Program-made: the position numbers and the translations under genes
Source: Carallia brachiata
Lineage: Eukaryota; Streptophyta; Magnoliopsida; Malpighiales; Rhizophoraceae
Assembly (NCBI GenBank): GCA_021464245.1
Contig: JADCRB010000055.1
Span: forward strand, 1,208,487 to 1,272,486
DNA length: 64,000 nt
Reading direction: 5' to 3'
The notes under the pieces: generated by a model
Database searches by the model: none
What the model was told of the DNA's origin: nothing
Seen by the model: only the letters and a program-made list of their open reading frames with translations
Shown: positions 1-13,827 of the stretch, piece by piece
How the letters are laid out: each line of letters opens with the position of its first letter
How positions within the stretch are numbered: position 1 is the stretch's first letter

Positions 1-1086
1 CTTGTTATATAAAATTTTATTTATGAAATATAAAATACTCTCTACATAGAATAAAAAAATCGTGAGTTCATTTTTGTCCAGTAGGATGAGTCCGTCTAGA
101 TTTAGGAAAAGAGGAAAAAAATTAACAATAAATTAAAAAATGTCGTGCCCATAAATGGTAATCAAGAATTTAAATTGATTGTCGTGCCCATTCCCTTCAA
201 TGTAGATAGACCACACCATACTGGGAGTTGATGGCGGTCCATACTCTCGTGAGCATGCGACTCTTTCTCTTCGTCATTTGCATATTTTTCCGTTTGCTAA
301 AACCTCGCTATGGCAGTAACCGAAAAAAATAAAAACAGCCATGGCAATTTTCTGATGTTTCAGCCAATGAATCTCGTCTCCTCCAGCAACTTCAATCTGA
401 TTGCAGGGCCAAGTGGATGTGAGAGATAAATTTATGGGATTGAAATTTTGTTTTCCCCATATATAAATAGGGAGTTGCTATTTTTTACTCTTATTTTTTC
501 AGTGAGTAAAAGCTTACTCATAACCACACAAATCTATTTCTATCTTTTTTTAATTTGAAGTAGACCCTATATAGGGTAATGTAAGATTTAAATGAATTAT
601 ACTCACACCGAAAAAGATACGAAAAAGTATGTCTAATTAAAAATTCCCTATAAGGTAATGCAGATTATGTATTGCTCTTGAAATGGTACAAAAGCTGTCC
701 TTTTTATTTTTCTTCCCATCAGACAACTATGTTCAAAGCTTTTGGGAGCCTTGGACTTCCAAAACTCCCAATAGCAAGTTCAAAAAGCTCTCAAGAGTCA
801 AAGCAAATGCACGCTCGGTACAAGAAAAAATAGCATAAAGCATCATTGTGAACATGATGGCGTATTCCACACAAACAATATGAACAAGGCATTGACACAA
901 GATGCTAATTTTTATCCCCCTTCCTGGTTTGCTCTCATTGTCAGATGACCATGTATCCACACTGTACAACTATCCTAAAACCTATGCAAGTCTTTTCATG
1001 TTTCACACGAGCAATTTGTAGCCAAACCACTGCAAATCACACTTGTAGCTTCCCACAATAAGAGAGCTTTTTTTAGGTACCCATGA
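1..1086. other. Intergenic sequence and HIR 3' UTR
   Basis: No coding feature was recognised in the first 690 bases. The part from about 700 to 1086 probably holds the 3' UTR of the minus-strand HIR gene: an AAAAATAAAAAGG-like polyadenylation context (minus strand) lies near 700-712. Two similar short blocks (CCCTATATAGGGTAATG at about 565 and CCCTATAAGGTAATG at about 645) form a weak direct repeat. Confidence 0.4.
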
Positions 1087-4076
1087 TCAGATGAGATTAG
1101 CATTTATCTGAGCACTGCCTGCCTCCATCACTCCATTGCGTATTTGGTCACTGATATCCCTTACGTGACCTGGGCCGTGGGGAATAAAAACAGTGGTGTT
1201 GTTCGAAGAGTTCCCAAGATCCTTGATTGTGTCAAAGTATTGAGTGACCATAATGAGATCCATACCTCCTTAGCTGAGGTGCCCTCCACCTTGTGAGAAA
1301 AGTTCAGTATGTTCTCTCTTAAGCCATCTGTAATAGCCTGCCTCTGCCTGGCCACGCCAACCCCTCCAAGGTACTTAGCTTCGGCATCAGCTTCTGCTTT
1401 TTTAATTTGGAGAATCTTCTCTGCTTCCCCTTTGTATACACTAGCAAGCTGAAGTCTTTGTGCTGCACCATGGAATTGGTATCAGGTAGTTCCACAAATG
1501 CGAGTAAAATTCTAATTAAAAACAAGTAGCCAAACATTTGAGAGAAAGAAACTTAGAGTAAGAAAGAGAAATATTGAATGGTTGATTGCTCAAAAACATC
1601 AGGTAAACATCACGTATTATCATCTGATAACATCTATTCATAGAACAATATTGACCTGCCAAAATCTACTATAATATTTGTATTTATTCACTTCCTAAAT
1701 GATTGGCCAACAACTGTCCAATGAATATTGCCAGGATTACTTCTGGAATATTTGTATAGAATCTTGACTGTTTATGTGTGGAGTGAACTGTAAGTCTGTG
1801 ACATTGTCTCAATGGAATAGCAGAAAATACGTGATACATTATTCAAAATAAAAAAAGAAAGGAAATAGAAGAAGGATCTGTGGAGGGTTAATTTGTCCAA
1901 ATGCAACTAACAGAGTCTTTACTGCGTGATTACCTGCATTAATCTCATTCATTGCCCTTCGCACATACTCATCAGGTATAATGTCAACCATCAGAATGTG
2001 CTCAATGCTATACCCATAAGTTGCCATCACCTGAGCCATAATTTGGATGTAAGTAATGCTATGCAGATTGATTTTACAATGCAGTATCAAACGACACAAT
2101 GCTGCAATTAAAACTCAAGCACAATACACAGCTAGATTTAAAGTCACAACTGTTTTCAAACTTCATCAAGAGAATTGGTATTTAAGGAGAACTTTTTTGA
2201 ACATCCAATTCTGGGAATCCTAGTGACCCCATTTCTTCATAAGATCAAAACACTTTTTTAACAAGAAGAGGAACGATAAGTCAGCACATTAAGAAAGAAA
2301 ACATTCAAATATCGCAGATAACAACTACTTAAGTCTCAATTGCTAACTTTTACAGGCAGAAATGGCAGCTATTAGAGAATGTTCACACTCAGCAATTGAG
2401 GACACAAATGTTCTATGCCAGTGAAATTTCAGCCTCAATCTTTAACACTTTGCAAATCATCAAGTGCGTCCTTAGCACTCATAACTCTCTTCAAATTTTC
2501 AAAGGTATATGCTCATGTTGGGATGAAAACCACATCCCACCTAATAATCTTTGTGGCTGTCAACTTTGGCCACCATGTAGCTAGCATGCAAATGAAAAAA
2601 GCAAGATTAACTTAAAAAATCACACTAAAGTACTGCGGGTCTCAAAGATTTGTAACATCATGGGCATAAAGTTCCCTGTAAAATATAGGCTAAAATCCTA
2701 AATTGGTGCCTAACGTTTGGTTTAAGGTTCAATTATAGACACAATGTTTGTTTTTGGCAAAATTGGTTTCTAACGTTTTAGCTAAAGTCCAATTACGAAC
2801 ACAATGTTTTTTTGGTAAAATCGTCCCCAACGTTTTCACTGTGAAATAATTCAGTACCTTTCTGTTATCTGACTATTTAATTTAGCAAGAAGTACATCAC
2901 CTGTTAGGCCACCTCCTTGTATCATATTTTTAATAACATTGCATCTTACAAGGAGGTGGTCTAACATATAATGTATTTTTTGGTAAATTAAACAATTGGA
3001 TAACAAAAAAGTACTGAATTATTCTACAGTAAAAATGTTAGGATCAATTTTACAAAAAAAAACGTTGTGTTTATAATTAAACTTTAACCAAAACGTTAGG
3101 CACCAATTTAAGATTTTGGCCTACAATATATAAACACTTTTCAAACTTTTGGTTAGCAGTGAATGTAATGCGGCCAAGACCACCAACAAATGGAGGGAAT
3201 CCCACAGTAATGCAACGGAATATCCCATTGATCCTTTGTGATAGAGTAGATTAGATAAAAGCATCCAATTACCTTTTCAAGCTCTTCCAGTACAGCTTTG
3301 GCAACCTCACCCTTTTGTTCAAAGAGCTCATCCAGTGTCATCCGCGGGACAAGAGCACGCACCACTGCAAATGAAAAGCCAAACGCAGTAAACAAATACA
3401 ATCAAGACAAAATTCTGGGGGCCCTGGTCATGTTCATCTATCAAAAAAGTTTATGAGAGAGAGAGAGCAAGGATACCATCAAACACATAAGCCTGAATCT
3501 GCTCTTTAGGGTTCTCCAACTCATAAAATGCATCATCGGCATGTTCCTTCACCACACGGTACTGAATAGAACAAACCAATTGCACAAACACATTGTCCTG
3601 CAAACCCATAAAAATATAATTCCCAATTTCTAATTATTTTATTTCTTCTCATTAGCCCAAAAAAAAAAAAGAAAAAAGAAAAAACCCCATCTAATTAGTA
3701 ATTACAGGATGTACCGTACGGTTAGGCAAATTTAAAAGGTTGAAATTAGGGGAAAAAAAGAAGAATTATTATCAATCAATTAAGACCCTAAACACCTAAA
3801 ATCCAACAGAAAGAAATCAAATCGAACTTAGTAGCATAATTGGGCGGGTAAAGGGTATTAATCGATGCATAAAAAAACCTTGGTTTTGGTTTCGATGCGG
3901 ACATCAAGGGAACTGATGCGAGTCGAGAGGAAGCCGGCGATACACTGGCAACCGAAGGGGTTGAGCCAGTGGAAACCAGGCTCCGCCAATTTCTCGAACC
4001 GGCCCCATCTCTGCACCACTCCTACGCTGGCTTGGTCCACGCACACCCCAAAAAGAAAGCAGCAATTGTTTCCCAT
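1087..4076 (-). CDS. HIR3: Hypersensitive-induced response (HIR) protein, SPFH/Band 7 family, with a 1-base frameshift
   Basis: HIR proteins are plant prohibitin/stomatin-like scaffold proteins of plasma-membrane microdomains that associate with NB-LRR immune receptors. Five coding exons can be joined with GT-AG borders and matching phases: 3879-4076, 3477-3597, 3273-3364, 1934-2030 and 1087-1462. The N-terminus begins MGNNCC, a typical N-myristoylation/palmitoylation signal; an in-frame ATG two codons upstream (4082) would bury it, so I chose 4076. Family landmarks in order are [80 protein letters not shown] and, at the C-terminus, [19 protein letters not shown]. The residues resemble Arabidopsis HIR3 (At5g51570, from memory) more than HIR1/2/4. 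The last exon has a one-base deletion between AKEV and MDLIM (positions 1263-1265), so the downstream part is readable only in the next frame. The stop used is TGA at 1087-1089. Expected length is about 285 residues. Family assignment is near certain; functionality depends on whether the frameshift is real. Confidence 0.93.
2686..3123. mobile_element. Long-TIR fold-back MITE inside HIR intron 3
   Basis: The left end (TAGGCTAAAATCCTAAATTG) and the reverse complement of the right end (TAGGCCAAAATCTTAAATTG) match over the termini, and the similarity continues inward, for example a CACCTCCTTGTA block facing TACAAGGAGGTG near the centre. The whole 0.44 kb is therefore close to one long inverted repeat with no coding capacity. 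It lies between HIR exons 3 and 4 and would be transcribed with the pre-mRNA. A clear target-site duplication could not be read, so the superfamily is unknown. Confidence 0.8.
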
Positions 4077-4098
4077 CTCCATCGATTCGATCCAAAAT

Positions 4099-4142
4099 CT
4101 CTCTCTCTCTCTCTATCTCTCTTTCTCTCTCTAGATCTCTCG
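4099..4142. repeat. CT/GA microsatellite in the HIR 5' leader
   Basis: Interrupted (CT)n tract just upstream of the HIR start, reading as (GA)n on the coding strand, followed by a run of 11-12 G at about 4155-4166. It probably lies in the 5' UTR or core promoter. Confidence 0.75.
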
Positions 4143-4199
4143 AAATATGGTTTTTGGGGGGGGGGGTTCAGGACGGTCTCTTGTTATTAGTTTTTAATT

Positions 4200-6281
4200 T
4201 GTAAAGCCTACGCCGTTGGGGCTAGGAGACTCCGCCTTTTCCTGGAACTTGGTTTCTTCCTTCCTTTGTTTTTATCTTTGACTGATTCACCTATGTCAAT
4301 GGATGACTTGACTCGTCCTTTTCCAAAAAAATTAACGAAAAAAAAGTATAATATGGTCGAAAAATTAAATTATATAATTAAATAGTTATTATTATATTAA
4401 TAAATAATTAAAATTAATATATTTTATTATTTTATATAAATAATAATTATTTAATTATATATTTAATCAAATGTATTATAAATCTTTTCAATCAATTTTC
4501 TTGATCGATTTTTTATTTTGACATATTTAATCAATTTTTTTGGTTTGTTGTATAATTGGCTTCTTATGGGAAACACTAATAAATAATAAATTAACTGTTC
4601 GGGGCTGGACTAATTCGCGAAAGCCAATGGCTTTTTGGGGCCGGGGAAGCCCGTCAAACTGGGTCCACAGAAATTTGGGCTATTGATGGCTCAACTAGAG
4701 CAAGTAGTAGTTAGCTCGCTTGATCTTCATAGGCTGTAGCCATGGACCATTACCTTGGATCCTAGTAAGTGTTAAAACTAAACTCCGGCCCTTAGCATTA
4801 GATGGGCCAACAAGTTCTGGTCTCAATATTGAACCCCTTCAAACCCATCTTCTGATTTTGTGGGCGTTTGTTTAGTAGATCGGATAACAACCCCTTGTTC
4901 TTCGCTCTCTTCTTTTTTTTTTTTTTTTTTCGCCCTTTCGGAAGAGGCACTGAAACTGAAGGGAAAAGGTTTTGAAAGCCGTGTACTGAGTAGATCGAAT
5001 TAAGTGTTATTTATATTGTTTATAGATTTTTATTTTTAAAAATTTATAACGTATAAAATTAAAAAATTTATGAAAAATATGTATAAAAAATAATTCGATC
5101 TATCTCTCAATTTCTCTCATCCTATCCTATGTATCTTTCCCCTAAACTAAATTACCCAATTGGGCTTACACATTAAATCATTCAATTCAATCTCTGTCGA
5201 ACCCCAAAGAAAAATTGATTTTCCGAGAAACGGCACAAATAAAAGAATTTCAACACAGTTAAAAAAGCTCATTGCCAACAAAGGAATTCTAATCGGTTCA
5301 TCAGCAAATTTGAACTCTTGGTAGTCCAGTTACGAAGGCCTGATCATGAAGTTGACACATGTGAGAAACAACTCTTGCCAGCGCATTTGGCATCGCACAC
5401 GTGCATGTGATGCATGCATCCACATGCCTCGACATGTTTGTGCAAGGTAGCAATATTATACCGAGGGTTGAGCCATCCAGACGTGTCCCCCTTCAAGGTT
5501 GCATAGCCATTTAAGCAGAATCTATCGACCCATAAACTTTATTTTTCCAATTCACGCTCCCCCGTATTTCTCACCACCTTGTGACCACCAACCATATTCT
5601 CTTTATTATCCTTACTAGTTTCTTGGAATCTTCTTTCTTTTCTTTCTCTTTTGAGAATTTTTTTTTTAAATATATCAATTATTAAATTTATAAATCAAAG
5701 TCAAAATAATTTCATTTGTCTATTATATTCAATTCAATTCATAAGAAAAGACTCACTGCTACAATACAGTTGGGTGCCCACAAGTCGCTTAAACAGTGTC
5801 AACGAGTTTGGAATTATATGAGTGCGGACATGGCCAATCCAAGAAGTCAAAGTCTCGAAGCACTATCCGTGAGACTCGAACTCAGTTCGACGTGTAGAAA
5901 GTAATTTAAGTTGCTGTCAGATTATTATCTCAGGTGGTAGTTTTGTGGAATCTAATTTTCAGTCTTTGAATCAAATTGATAAATCAGAGCATATATTATA
6001 AGCATGCATTACAACAAGTGCATAGTCGTTTTCCAACAGTATCAGACAAATAGGAACTCTTGTAACTTGTATGGCAAAGGAGACCAGGAGACAAGAAATA
6101 TGGCCTTGTTGTCATCTATGTGCTTGGGAAGGAAGCAGCTTGATTTGGATCTAGATCTCTGCTTGGATCTTCAGGAACAAAAAACGAGATCCCTTGTTAT
6201 CTACTCAGCCAGTTCGATTAATCTTATTAATTTCTTGAACTTTTCCGGGGGCTTTGTATGTGGAAAAGAAGGAACAACTAC
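4200..6281. other. Intergenic, no gene recognised
   Basis: The first 400 bases are very AT-rich. The sequence around 5380-5440 is rich in CATGCA/TGCATG words (RY-like). Reading frames of up to 100 codons near 6000-6300 show no family resemblance and run into the MITE that follows, so they were not called. Confidence 0.5.
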
Positions 6282-6558
6282 GGTCCGTTTGTTTGTTATA
6301 AAATAACTTACATCTGTAAAATATTTACAAGAGAAAATATTTACAGTGAAAATAATGATTTTTCTTTGTCACTTACTTATAACACAGTTTGTGTTTTCTC
6401 TAAAAATAATTTCAGCTCTGTAAAAAGAGAAGTTATTTTACCTGAAAATCTAAAAATTTTTTCCAAATTTTCCTATGTAAAATATTTTTCGTGAAACAAA
6501 TGTCAAAAAACCTGTAAAATTTTTTCCTATAAAATATTTTACAGGAAACGAACACACC
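6282..6558. mobile_element. MITE, family A copy 1
   Basis: Starts GGTCCGTTTGTTTGTTATAA and ends with the imperfect inverse (TTTTACAGGAAACGAACACACC). A second copy with the same internal blocks (ATTTACAGTGAAAATAATGA, TTTCAGCTCTG, AGAAGTTATTTTAC) lies at 26246-26525. It is non-coding and about 280 bp long. No clean target-site duplication is visible for this copy. Confidence 0.75.
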
Positions 6559-8740
6559 TTCCGTTGTATTTTCTTTATCTTTTGTTTTGCAAATTTTTGG
6601 GGCAGGGTGGGCGGGGGAGGAATAGGACAATCACAACTGGTCAAACATTTGCCGAGGATTCGTCCTTTTCTTTCCCTTTGTTTTCATATCCAGTCGGAAA
6701 ATGTTTCGCTTTAGTCTTGTCCAAAGATGTCATAGACATCAAAATAATACATTGAACTGCAAATCAAGATGAGTGCGAACAAAATGAAGCTTAAGCAGAA
6801 TGCGACACTTCACAATATGGGTGCCTCCGACACCCTTTTAATCTGAATGTTTCAATTATTTATATTCCCTTACGAGTAACGCTATATTGCTTCTAAATAG
6901 CACGCAATCTCATCTAACATAGTTAATCTAGTTTTTTTTTTATTATATATAAATTTAATTATTTAATGATTCATATTATTTTATTATCATTTAAAATTTG
7001 TTATACAGTCTCATTTAAGATAATTAATATGTTTTTTTATATAAATTTAATTATTTAATAATTATATTATTTTGTTATTATTTTAAAATTAAAGTCACAA
7101 AGTATTTTTCTTTAGAATATACATGCATGGACATAATCGATCAGATAAGCATCTACTTTTTCTGGAATCCGGACCATGTGCAGCATACAATGCATCCATC
7201 CAGAATGTAACCCTTGTCAAAAAAAAAAAAAAAAAATCTAGAATGGTAACCACATGGTCACATTGAACAATATTATCGCCAAGCCCATCACCTGTGTAAT
7301 TTTCAGTTTGAAGTGTGAGGCGGAAATAGGATGTTTATTTTGAGGGCCCAAAAGTTCATGCTAATTTAAAGATTTATAATGAGAAAATTGGAATCTATTG
7401 CAAAAGTAAAAACATAGAAAGGATGCCAAATTGAACTCCACTTGCATTTGTGGCAACAAACAAAAATAAAAGCAGAGAAAAAAACTTCTACCTAAATGAA
7501 ATTTTAGTTTAGCATTTTAATATCGTAGTTTACAATTTTATACCAATGAACAAAAAAAAAAAAAAAATTTCTATCATCCCTCTCTCTCGGGGAATAATGA
7601 ATGCTTATCTTTTGAATCTTTGATTCATCATGATGCCTTAACGCCTTAACGTTAATCGTGTTCTCTATTTTTATTTCATATTGAGGCCTTACATAGACCG
7701 TACAGAAGAGGACTGAACAAATTGCACATTGTTTTTGTTCCTTGATGACATAGAATCCCGGCATCTTGATTATAATAATTGCAAGTTTGTTAGCCTTCTG
7801 CCAGGAGGAACGTGCACGGGGACCTTGCTTTATTTGTTTCTAAGAATAATCAACGAGGCCTTATGCGTTGCCATAGATTTCGGCCACCACCCAGTTCATA
7901 ATTTATAACTCTAATGTTGCCCCATCTAAAGACACCACAGCTAATCATTGAATGAAATCTTGAGGAATGGGGTAAAGCATTGAACTTAATATCATGCTCG
8001 CACCTGTAAGGAATATGTATCATCCTAACATAAGTTTTAAATAGCTTAGAAAGCAGTGTCCAAGAAATTCACACAATATATTTTGTAGGTAGTATTGCAT
8101 GACCAAATTATTTGCCCATACTTCATCCAAATACTCTCTCCTTTTCTTTTTATGAAAAAATAAATCTTGTACTTAGTGTTACCCTAAACTTTGAATATAT
8201 ATATATATATATATATATATTTTTGGCTAAGGCAGTATGCCTTGTATTTGGATGACTAGTATGGGCATCCACTTTTACTGATATTATTTTTCCTTTGTCA
8301 CAAAAATATTTTTGTTCACTAATGGTGACACTAACAAAATGTCACCAGTAATACGATATGTCGTTTCATTAATTCATGAAAACGCATAATTGCAGCAATG
8401 ATATTTTGAGTGTCACAATTGGTGAAAGGAAAGGTTGAAGGTTATTAGTTGAAGCTAAGAAAAAAAAGAAGAAAAAAACTGAACCCATCTTTTTAATGCC
8501 AAAAGGAAGTTGAAACCTTCTTATAAATAAGCTTAGATATTATTAGTATTTTTGATAATACATAACATAAGCTTATTAGAATTGATTATGAAGTATGGCG
8601 TCGGCAATTTGATTGAACTGCCATAAGGTTGGGGCCACATAAAAATGCACCAATAAATAATTCTTTTGACTCAAATTATTGGAGCCTATCCATTTCGTTT
8701 ATTAATTATTGGAGCCTTGCTCAACCTCCCTTTGTTGCCT
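6559..8740. other. Intergenic, AT-rich, with a (TA)n microsatellite
   Basis: Mostly low-complexity DNA without recognised genes. Two related AT-rich blocks of about 100 bp follow each other at 6920-7095 (both contain TATAAATTTAATTATTTAAT). A (TA)n microsatellite occupies about 8198-8221. The last few hundred bases are probably the promoter of the DUF1442 gene. Confidence 0.5.
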
Positions 8741-8741
8741 C

Positions 8742-8748
8742 TATATAA
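8742..8748 (+). promoter_or_regulatory. TATA box of the DUF1442 gene
   Basis: TATATAAAG in the context CTCTATATAAAG, about 112 bases before the start codon at 8860. This spacing suits a short 5' leader starting near 8775. Confidence 0.6.
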
Positions 8749-8859
8749 AGTCCATTACGCTAGACCAGTGCATTCTTCATCTCTATACAATAAAGGTTCG
8801 TCTTGAAAACCTTCTACTAACCATAAACCCAATACTGAAGATTGATACAAGAGAAAAAA

Positions 8860-9627
8860 ATGGCTTGCTGGTCCGCTGACAATGCTATAAATGCATATCT
8901 CAAAACCTTGAGAATGGTAATAACCACTCATTCAATCCATTTAATCTTCAATTCGTCTTCATTAATTAGCAATGATTTTTGGGAGTCTTTGCCAACTAAT
9001 TGATTTTCTCACTTTACTGACCTTCATGCAGGGCCAGAAGGCAAAAGAGCCAGATGTAGCAGAGTTCATTTCCGCAATAGCAGCTGGCAACAATGCACAA
9101 TTAATGGTTGCAGCATGTGCAAGTGCTGCCAATTCCACCACACTAGCCCTGGTGGCTGCGGCTCATCAAACTGGAGGCCGTGTCGTTTGCATTCTTCGTA
9201 ATCATGAAGAATTGCTTCTATCCCAAAAGTCCTAGGCTTTGATGCCTGTCATGTTGAGTTTATTATTGGAGATGCTCAAAATCTAGTATCGACCCACTAT
9301 AGTGATGCAGATTTTGTGCTTATTGATTGTGATCTGGAGAATCATGAAGATATTCTTAAAGCAGTGCAGGCAGGGAGGAAGCAAAATGGCGCTGTTGTTG
9401 TTGGATATAATGCATTTAGCAAAGGGTCATGGAGGTCTGGCGGGTCGAAAACCCAGTTGCTGCCCATAGGAGGAGGCCTACTAGTGACTCGAATTGCCGC
9501 AAATGCAAAGATTGGTGGGTATGGTTATGGAAGGAGGAGCCATTGGGTTGTTACGGTAGACAAATGCACTGGTGAAGAGCACGTTTTCAGGGTCAGATTG
9601 CCACACAAGAAGCAATTAGTAGCATAA
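8860..9627 (+). CDS. DUF1442 family, predicted S-adenosylmethionine-dependent methyltransferase-like protein, with a 1-base frameshift
   Basis: Plant-specific DUF1442 proteins are predicted Rossmann-fold methyltransferase-like proteins of unknown substrate. Exon 1 (8860-8916) encodes MACWSADNAINAYLKTLRM, the usual family start, and ends at a GT donor. Exon 2 starts at 9032 after a CAG acceptor and runs to TAA at 9625-9627. Visible family blocks are KEPDVAEFISAIAAGNNAQL, a glycine/alanine-rich segment followed by GGRVVCIL (nucleotide-binding-like beta strand), DADFVLIDCDLENHEDI, VVVGYNAFSKGSWR and LLPIGGGLLVTRI. The reading frame breaks at about 9229: after LLLSQK the next base triplets give a stop, but the next frame continues LGFDACHVEFIIGD. 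One missing G (AAGGTC read as AAGTC) explains it. Without the break the product is about 217 residues, normal for the family. The gene neighbours ribosomal protein S13, as in Arabidopsis At3g60780/At3g60770 (recalled). Family call is strong; the catalytic role is unproven. Confidence 0.9.
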
Positions 9628-11380
9628 CTTCTTTTGCCAAAAGGATCATCGTGGCTTTCTTTCCCAAGACACCCACAAAATGTAAGATGTAAATATTAAG
9701 TTCTACACGGTTCAATACGTACTCTTGATGGCGATGAAGCTTCCATAAATGTAGCTCAGTCAATGAAAGTCGTCCCAGGAGAGCACTGTAGCTTCCGTGT
9801 GTTAGCCAGTTTAAGATGATAATATGATTCAGATCAATTTCTTCTTGCAACTCAGGATGACTGGCTATTGAAATTGAAATGTCCAAGAACGCTTATTGGT
9901 TCATCCCTTTATATGAGGAGATTTAAGAAAAATGAACAAACTCGTACTTCATGTCTCTTCTCTCCCTAAAATTTAGAAGAATTGCAGGGATATTGCGGCG
10001 ATCCGCACTTCACGGGTCCGATGACTCTGAATTATTTGTATATTAAGTTTTAGATAACCGTTTTGAGCCCAAACATAGCCTTTTGTTGGTTGTCCAACAC
10101 AGGCCAGATGCAAGTTGTACGATAACGTTGAAATGTAAAATGATCAAACGCAGAGTTGCCTGAAATTGAAACACTTAGCAAAAAACACATAAGGTAAAGT
10201 TAGCATAGATTGGGAACATAGGTCGCCGGTTGGCCTCCTTCAATTCTGGTAGGTATGTAATGCGTTTGACATAGAGGTGACTATTCTGTTTCCGGTTAGA
10301 ACGGGAGGTTCTAGTTCTAGTTCTGAGTAGGGAAGAAAGGTATTTGTCCTCCCTCCTTCAGGTCCAAAGCACCATTCATGTCCATGAGTGCCTACAGCTC
10401 GTCATTGGCAGATTCACATTTATGGCTGGATAAGCAAACAAGTAACTGCAAAAACCATTTCTGAATTTGGCCCAAGGAGTTTGAAGAAACAGCATTAGGA
10501 GCTGCTCTGGCCTTTTGAGTTCTCTCTCTCTCTTTATTATTATGTTCAGGTCACTGGTTTTCCTTCGAATACTTTGAACAAATCAACAATTGCTAAAGTA
10601 AACAAATGACTGGTTACGAGTACCCAAAAAAAAAATATATATATATATCAAAGAGATGTATCAGCACCATATGACCCCTTCTAGGCTTCTACCCATAGAA
10701 AATTTGTCGGGTATCAAATTAGGATCTTTATTGTAAAATAACTCCCTGATCTAATGATTAAACAATTCTTCCCCAAAATTGAAGGTCCTTTACATTGTAA
10801 TTCAATATTAATTTCTATTGGAATGCAGTGAATAAATTGTTTTCCCAGTTTGGAGGATTCCCGCAAAGTTATTGCAAATTTTGCAACACCGTATATCGGT
10901 ACGGTAATACTGTGAAATGCCCTTGAGTTATTAAAAAAAAAAAAAAAAAACCATATGACCTTACCCTCTTCAAATTGATGAGCTAAGTCCATTTACCTGG
11001 TTCCTGAATGTTATGAATGTATAACCTCATTTTTTGTGGTTCGCAAACATATCCGCTGATTCAGCATTGTAGAAATTTAAACCCAAAATCGCTCATCAGA
11101 AAATTTTTCAACTCTTACAGAATTTTATAAAAATAATAATAAAAAACCAACATCATGAGCAACTTAATTAGTTATTCAATCGTTCCATGAGCAACCAAAG
11201 TCGAAAAATTAACAGCCTAATGTTGTAAAGGTTCAATTATAATATAAAGGCATCTCAAAAACAATAACACACATTGAAGACAAAATGGTCCTGGCTCCAC
11301 TCTACTCCTTTCCATTGCAAAACAAGATCTTCGAGTACACATTAAGCCTTGTGAAATACGAATCACACAAAATACCTAGC
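9628..11380. other. Intergenic between convergent DUF1442 and S13 genes
   Basis: Holds the 3' UTRs of the two convergent genes. A CT tract (about 10519-10532), a short (AT)n tract near 10637-10648 and poly-A runs are present. No coding region or structured element was recognised. Confidence 0.45.
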
Positions 11381-12821
<1,441 letters not shown>

Positions 12822-12896
12822 GGTGACGGCGGAGATGAATCTCGACCTCTCTTCTCTCTCCGCTTTGCTCTGCTCTGATCTGTGTGCACCAGCCGC

Positions 12897-12972
12897 AAAC
12901 CCTAGCTTTCGTAATTTTTATGGGCATGCCTGGCGGGCTAGGGTTTTATGCTTGTTATTTGACTAATGGGCC
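12897..12972 (-). promoter_or_regulatory. Telo-box and site II motifs of the S13 promoter
   Basis: AAACCCTAG at 12897-12905 and CTAGGGTTTT at 12938-12947 are telo-box motifs in opposite orientation. TGGGCA at 12921 and TGGGCC at 12967 match site II (TGGGCY). This combination is known from plant ribosomal protein and other growth-coupled promoters. The block sits 75-150 bases upstream of the S13 start codon. Confidence 0.65.
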
Positions 12973-13827
12973 TACGTGGCAAGGCCCCGGAGCAATTTTG
13001 TAGCTTCCCCATCATGTTGGAGGCCAGTTTCTGTTTTTGGGTCTCTGATGTCCCATAAAAGTCAAGGCAAAGCCGTTATCGGCCCATTGTGAAATTAAGA
13101 AATTTTGATTTCTGAAGACTTCTTTTTTTTTTCAATAAAACATAATAATTCATGTGCCACGTCAGCCAGGACGATGAAATGGCATGCTGATGTGGCAATT
13201 TAAATCTGATGTGGCATCCTTTTGCCACGTAAGCATATTTGATAGAAAAAGTCATTGATAAGTAGAATTAGTCTGACAAAAATAACATGTTAGATATAAA
13301 TTAAAATATATAAATATATATATTATGGATAATAAATAATAAATAATAAAACGTTGTAGATAAAATTGATTGTTATGGCTTACTTCAACACTAATCACAA
13401 AAGCAACTAACGGTCGCGACGATTTTGGATCAACGCGAATTTTTAATTATTTTCTTAGTATAGAATAATGTATTTTTTCTGATATATATTTTTGAAAGTC
13501 AAGTCAATTAATTTCATTTTAAGAAAATAAGGTAAAGAAACAAATTATGACACAGTCCAAGTTTCTACGACATTTCTCTGGAAAAATAGATTTCCAAAGA
13601 CTCGCTTATTCATACTTAAACACTATTAAGAGCTCGACCCGACAACATTAACAAAGTCTTTGTAATTTTTTAAGAGTTTTATTTAAGACGGTGCAATAAA
13701 AATTGAATTTTCCGTGAATTTTCCAAGGGATGTGGATCCTTTACATTAAAGTTGTGGTCTCAGCCTAGCAATTTATGTGTGGCTGGCTGGGTGAGTGGCA
13801 GCCTATATCAACTTTACGTCACACTAA
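12973..13827. other. Intergenic, no gene recognised
   Basis: Upstream sequence of S13. A short imperfect repeat of TGCCACGTCAGC / TGATGTGGCA / TGCCACGTAAGC words at about 13155-13231 gives several ACGT cores. Otherwise AT-rich with no coding signal. Confidence 0.4.

Noticed and set aside
6004..6306. 100-codon frame with a QLDLDLDLCLDL segment reminiscent of an EAR repression motif
   Set aside because: The repeat comes from a GATCTAGATCT-type DNA repeat, the frame runs into a MITE, and no other protein feature or splice structure supports a gene.
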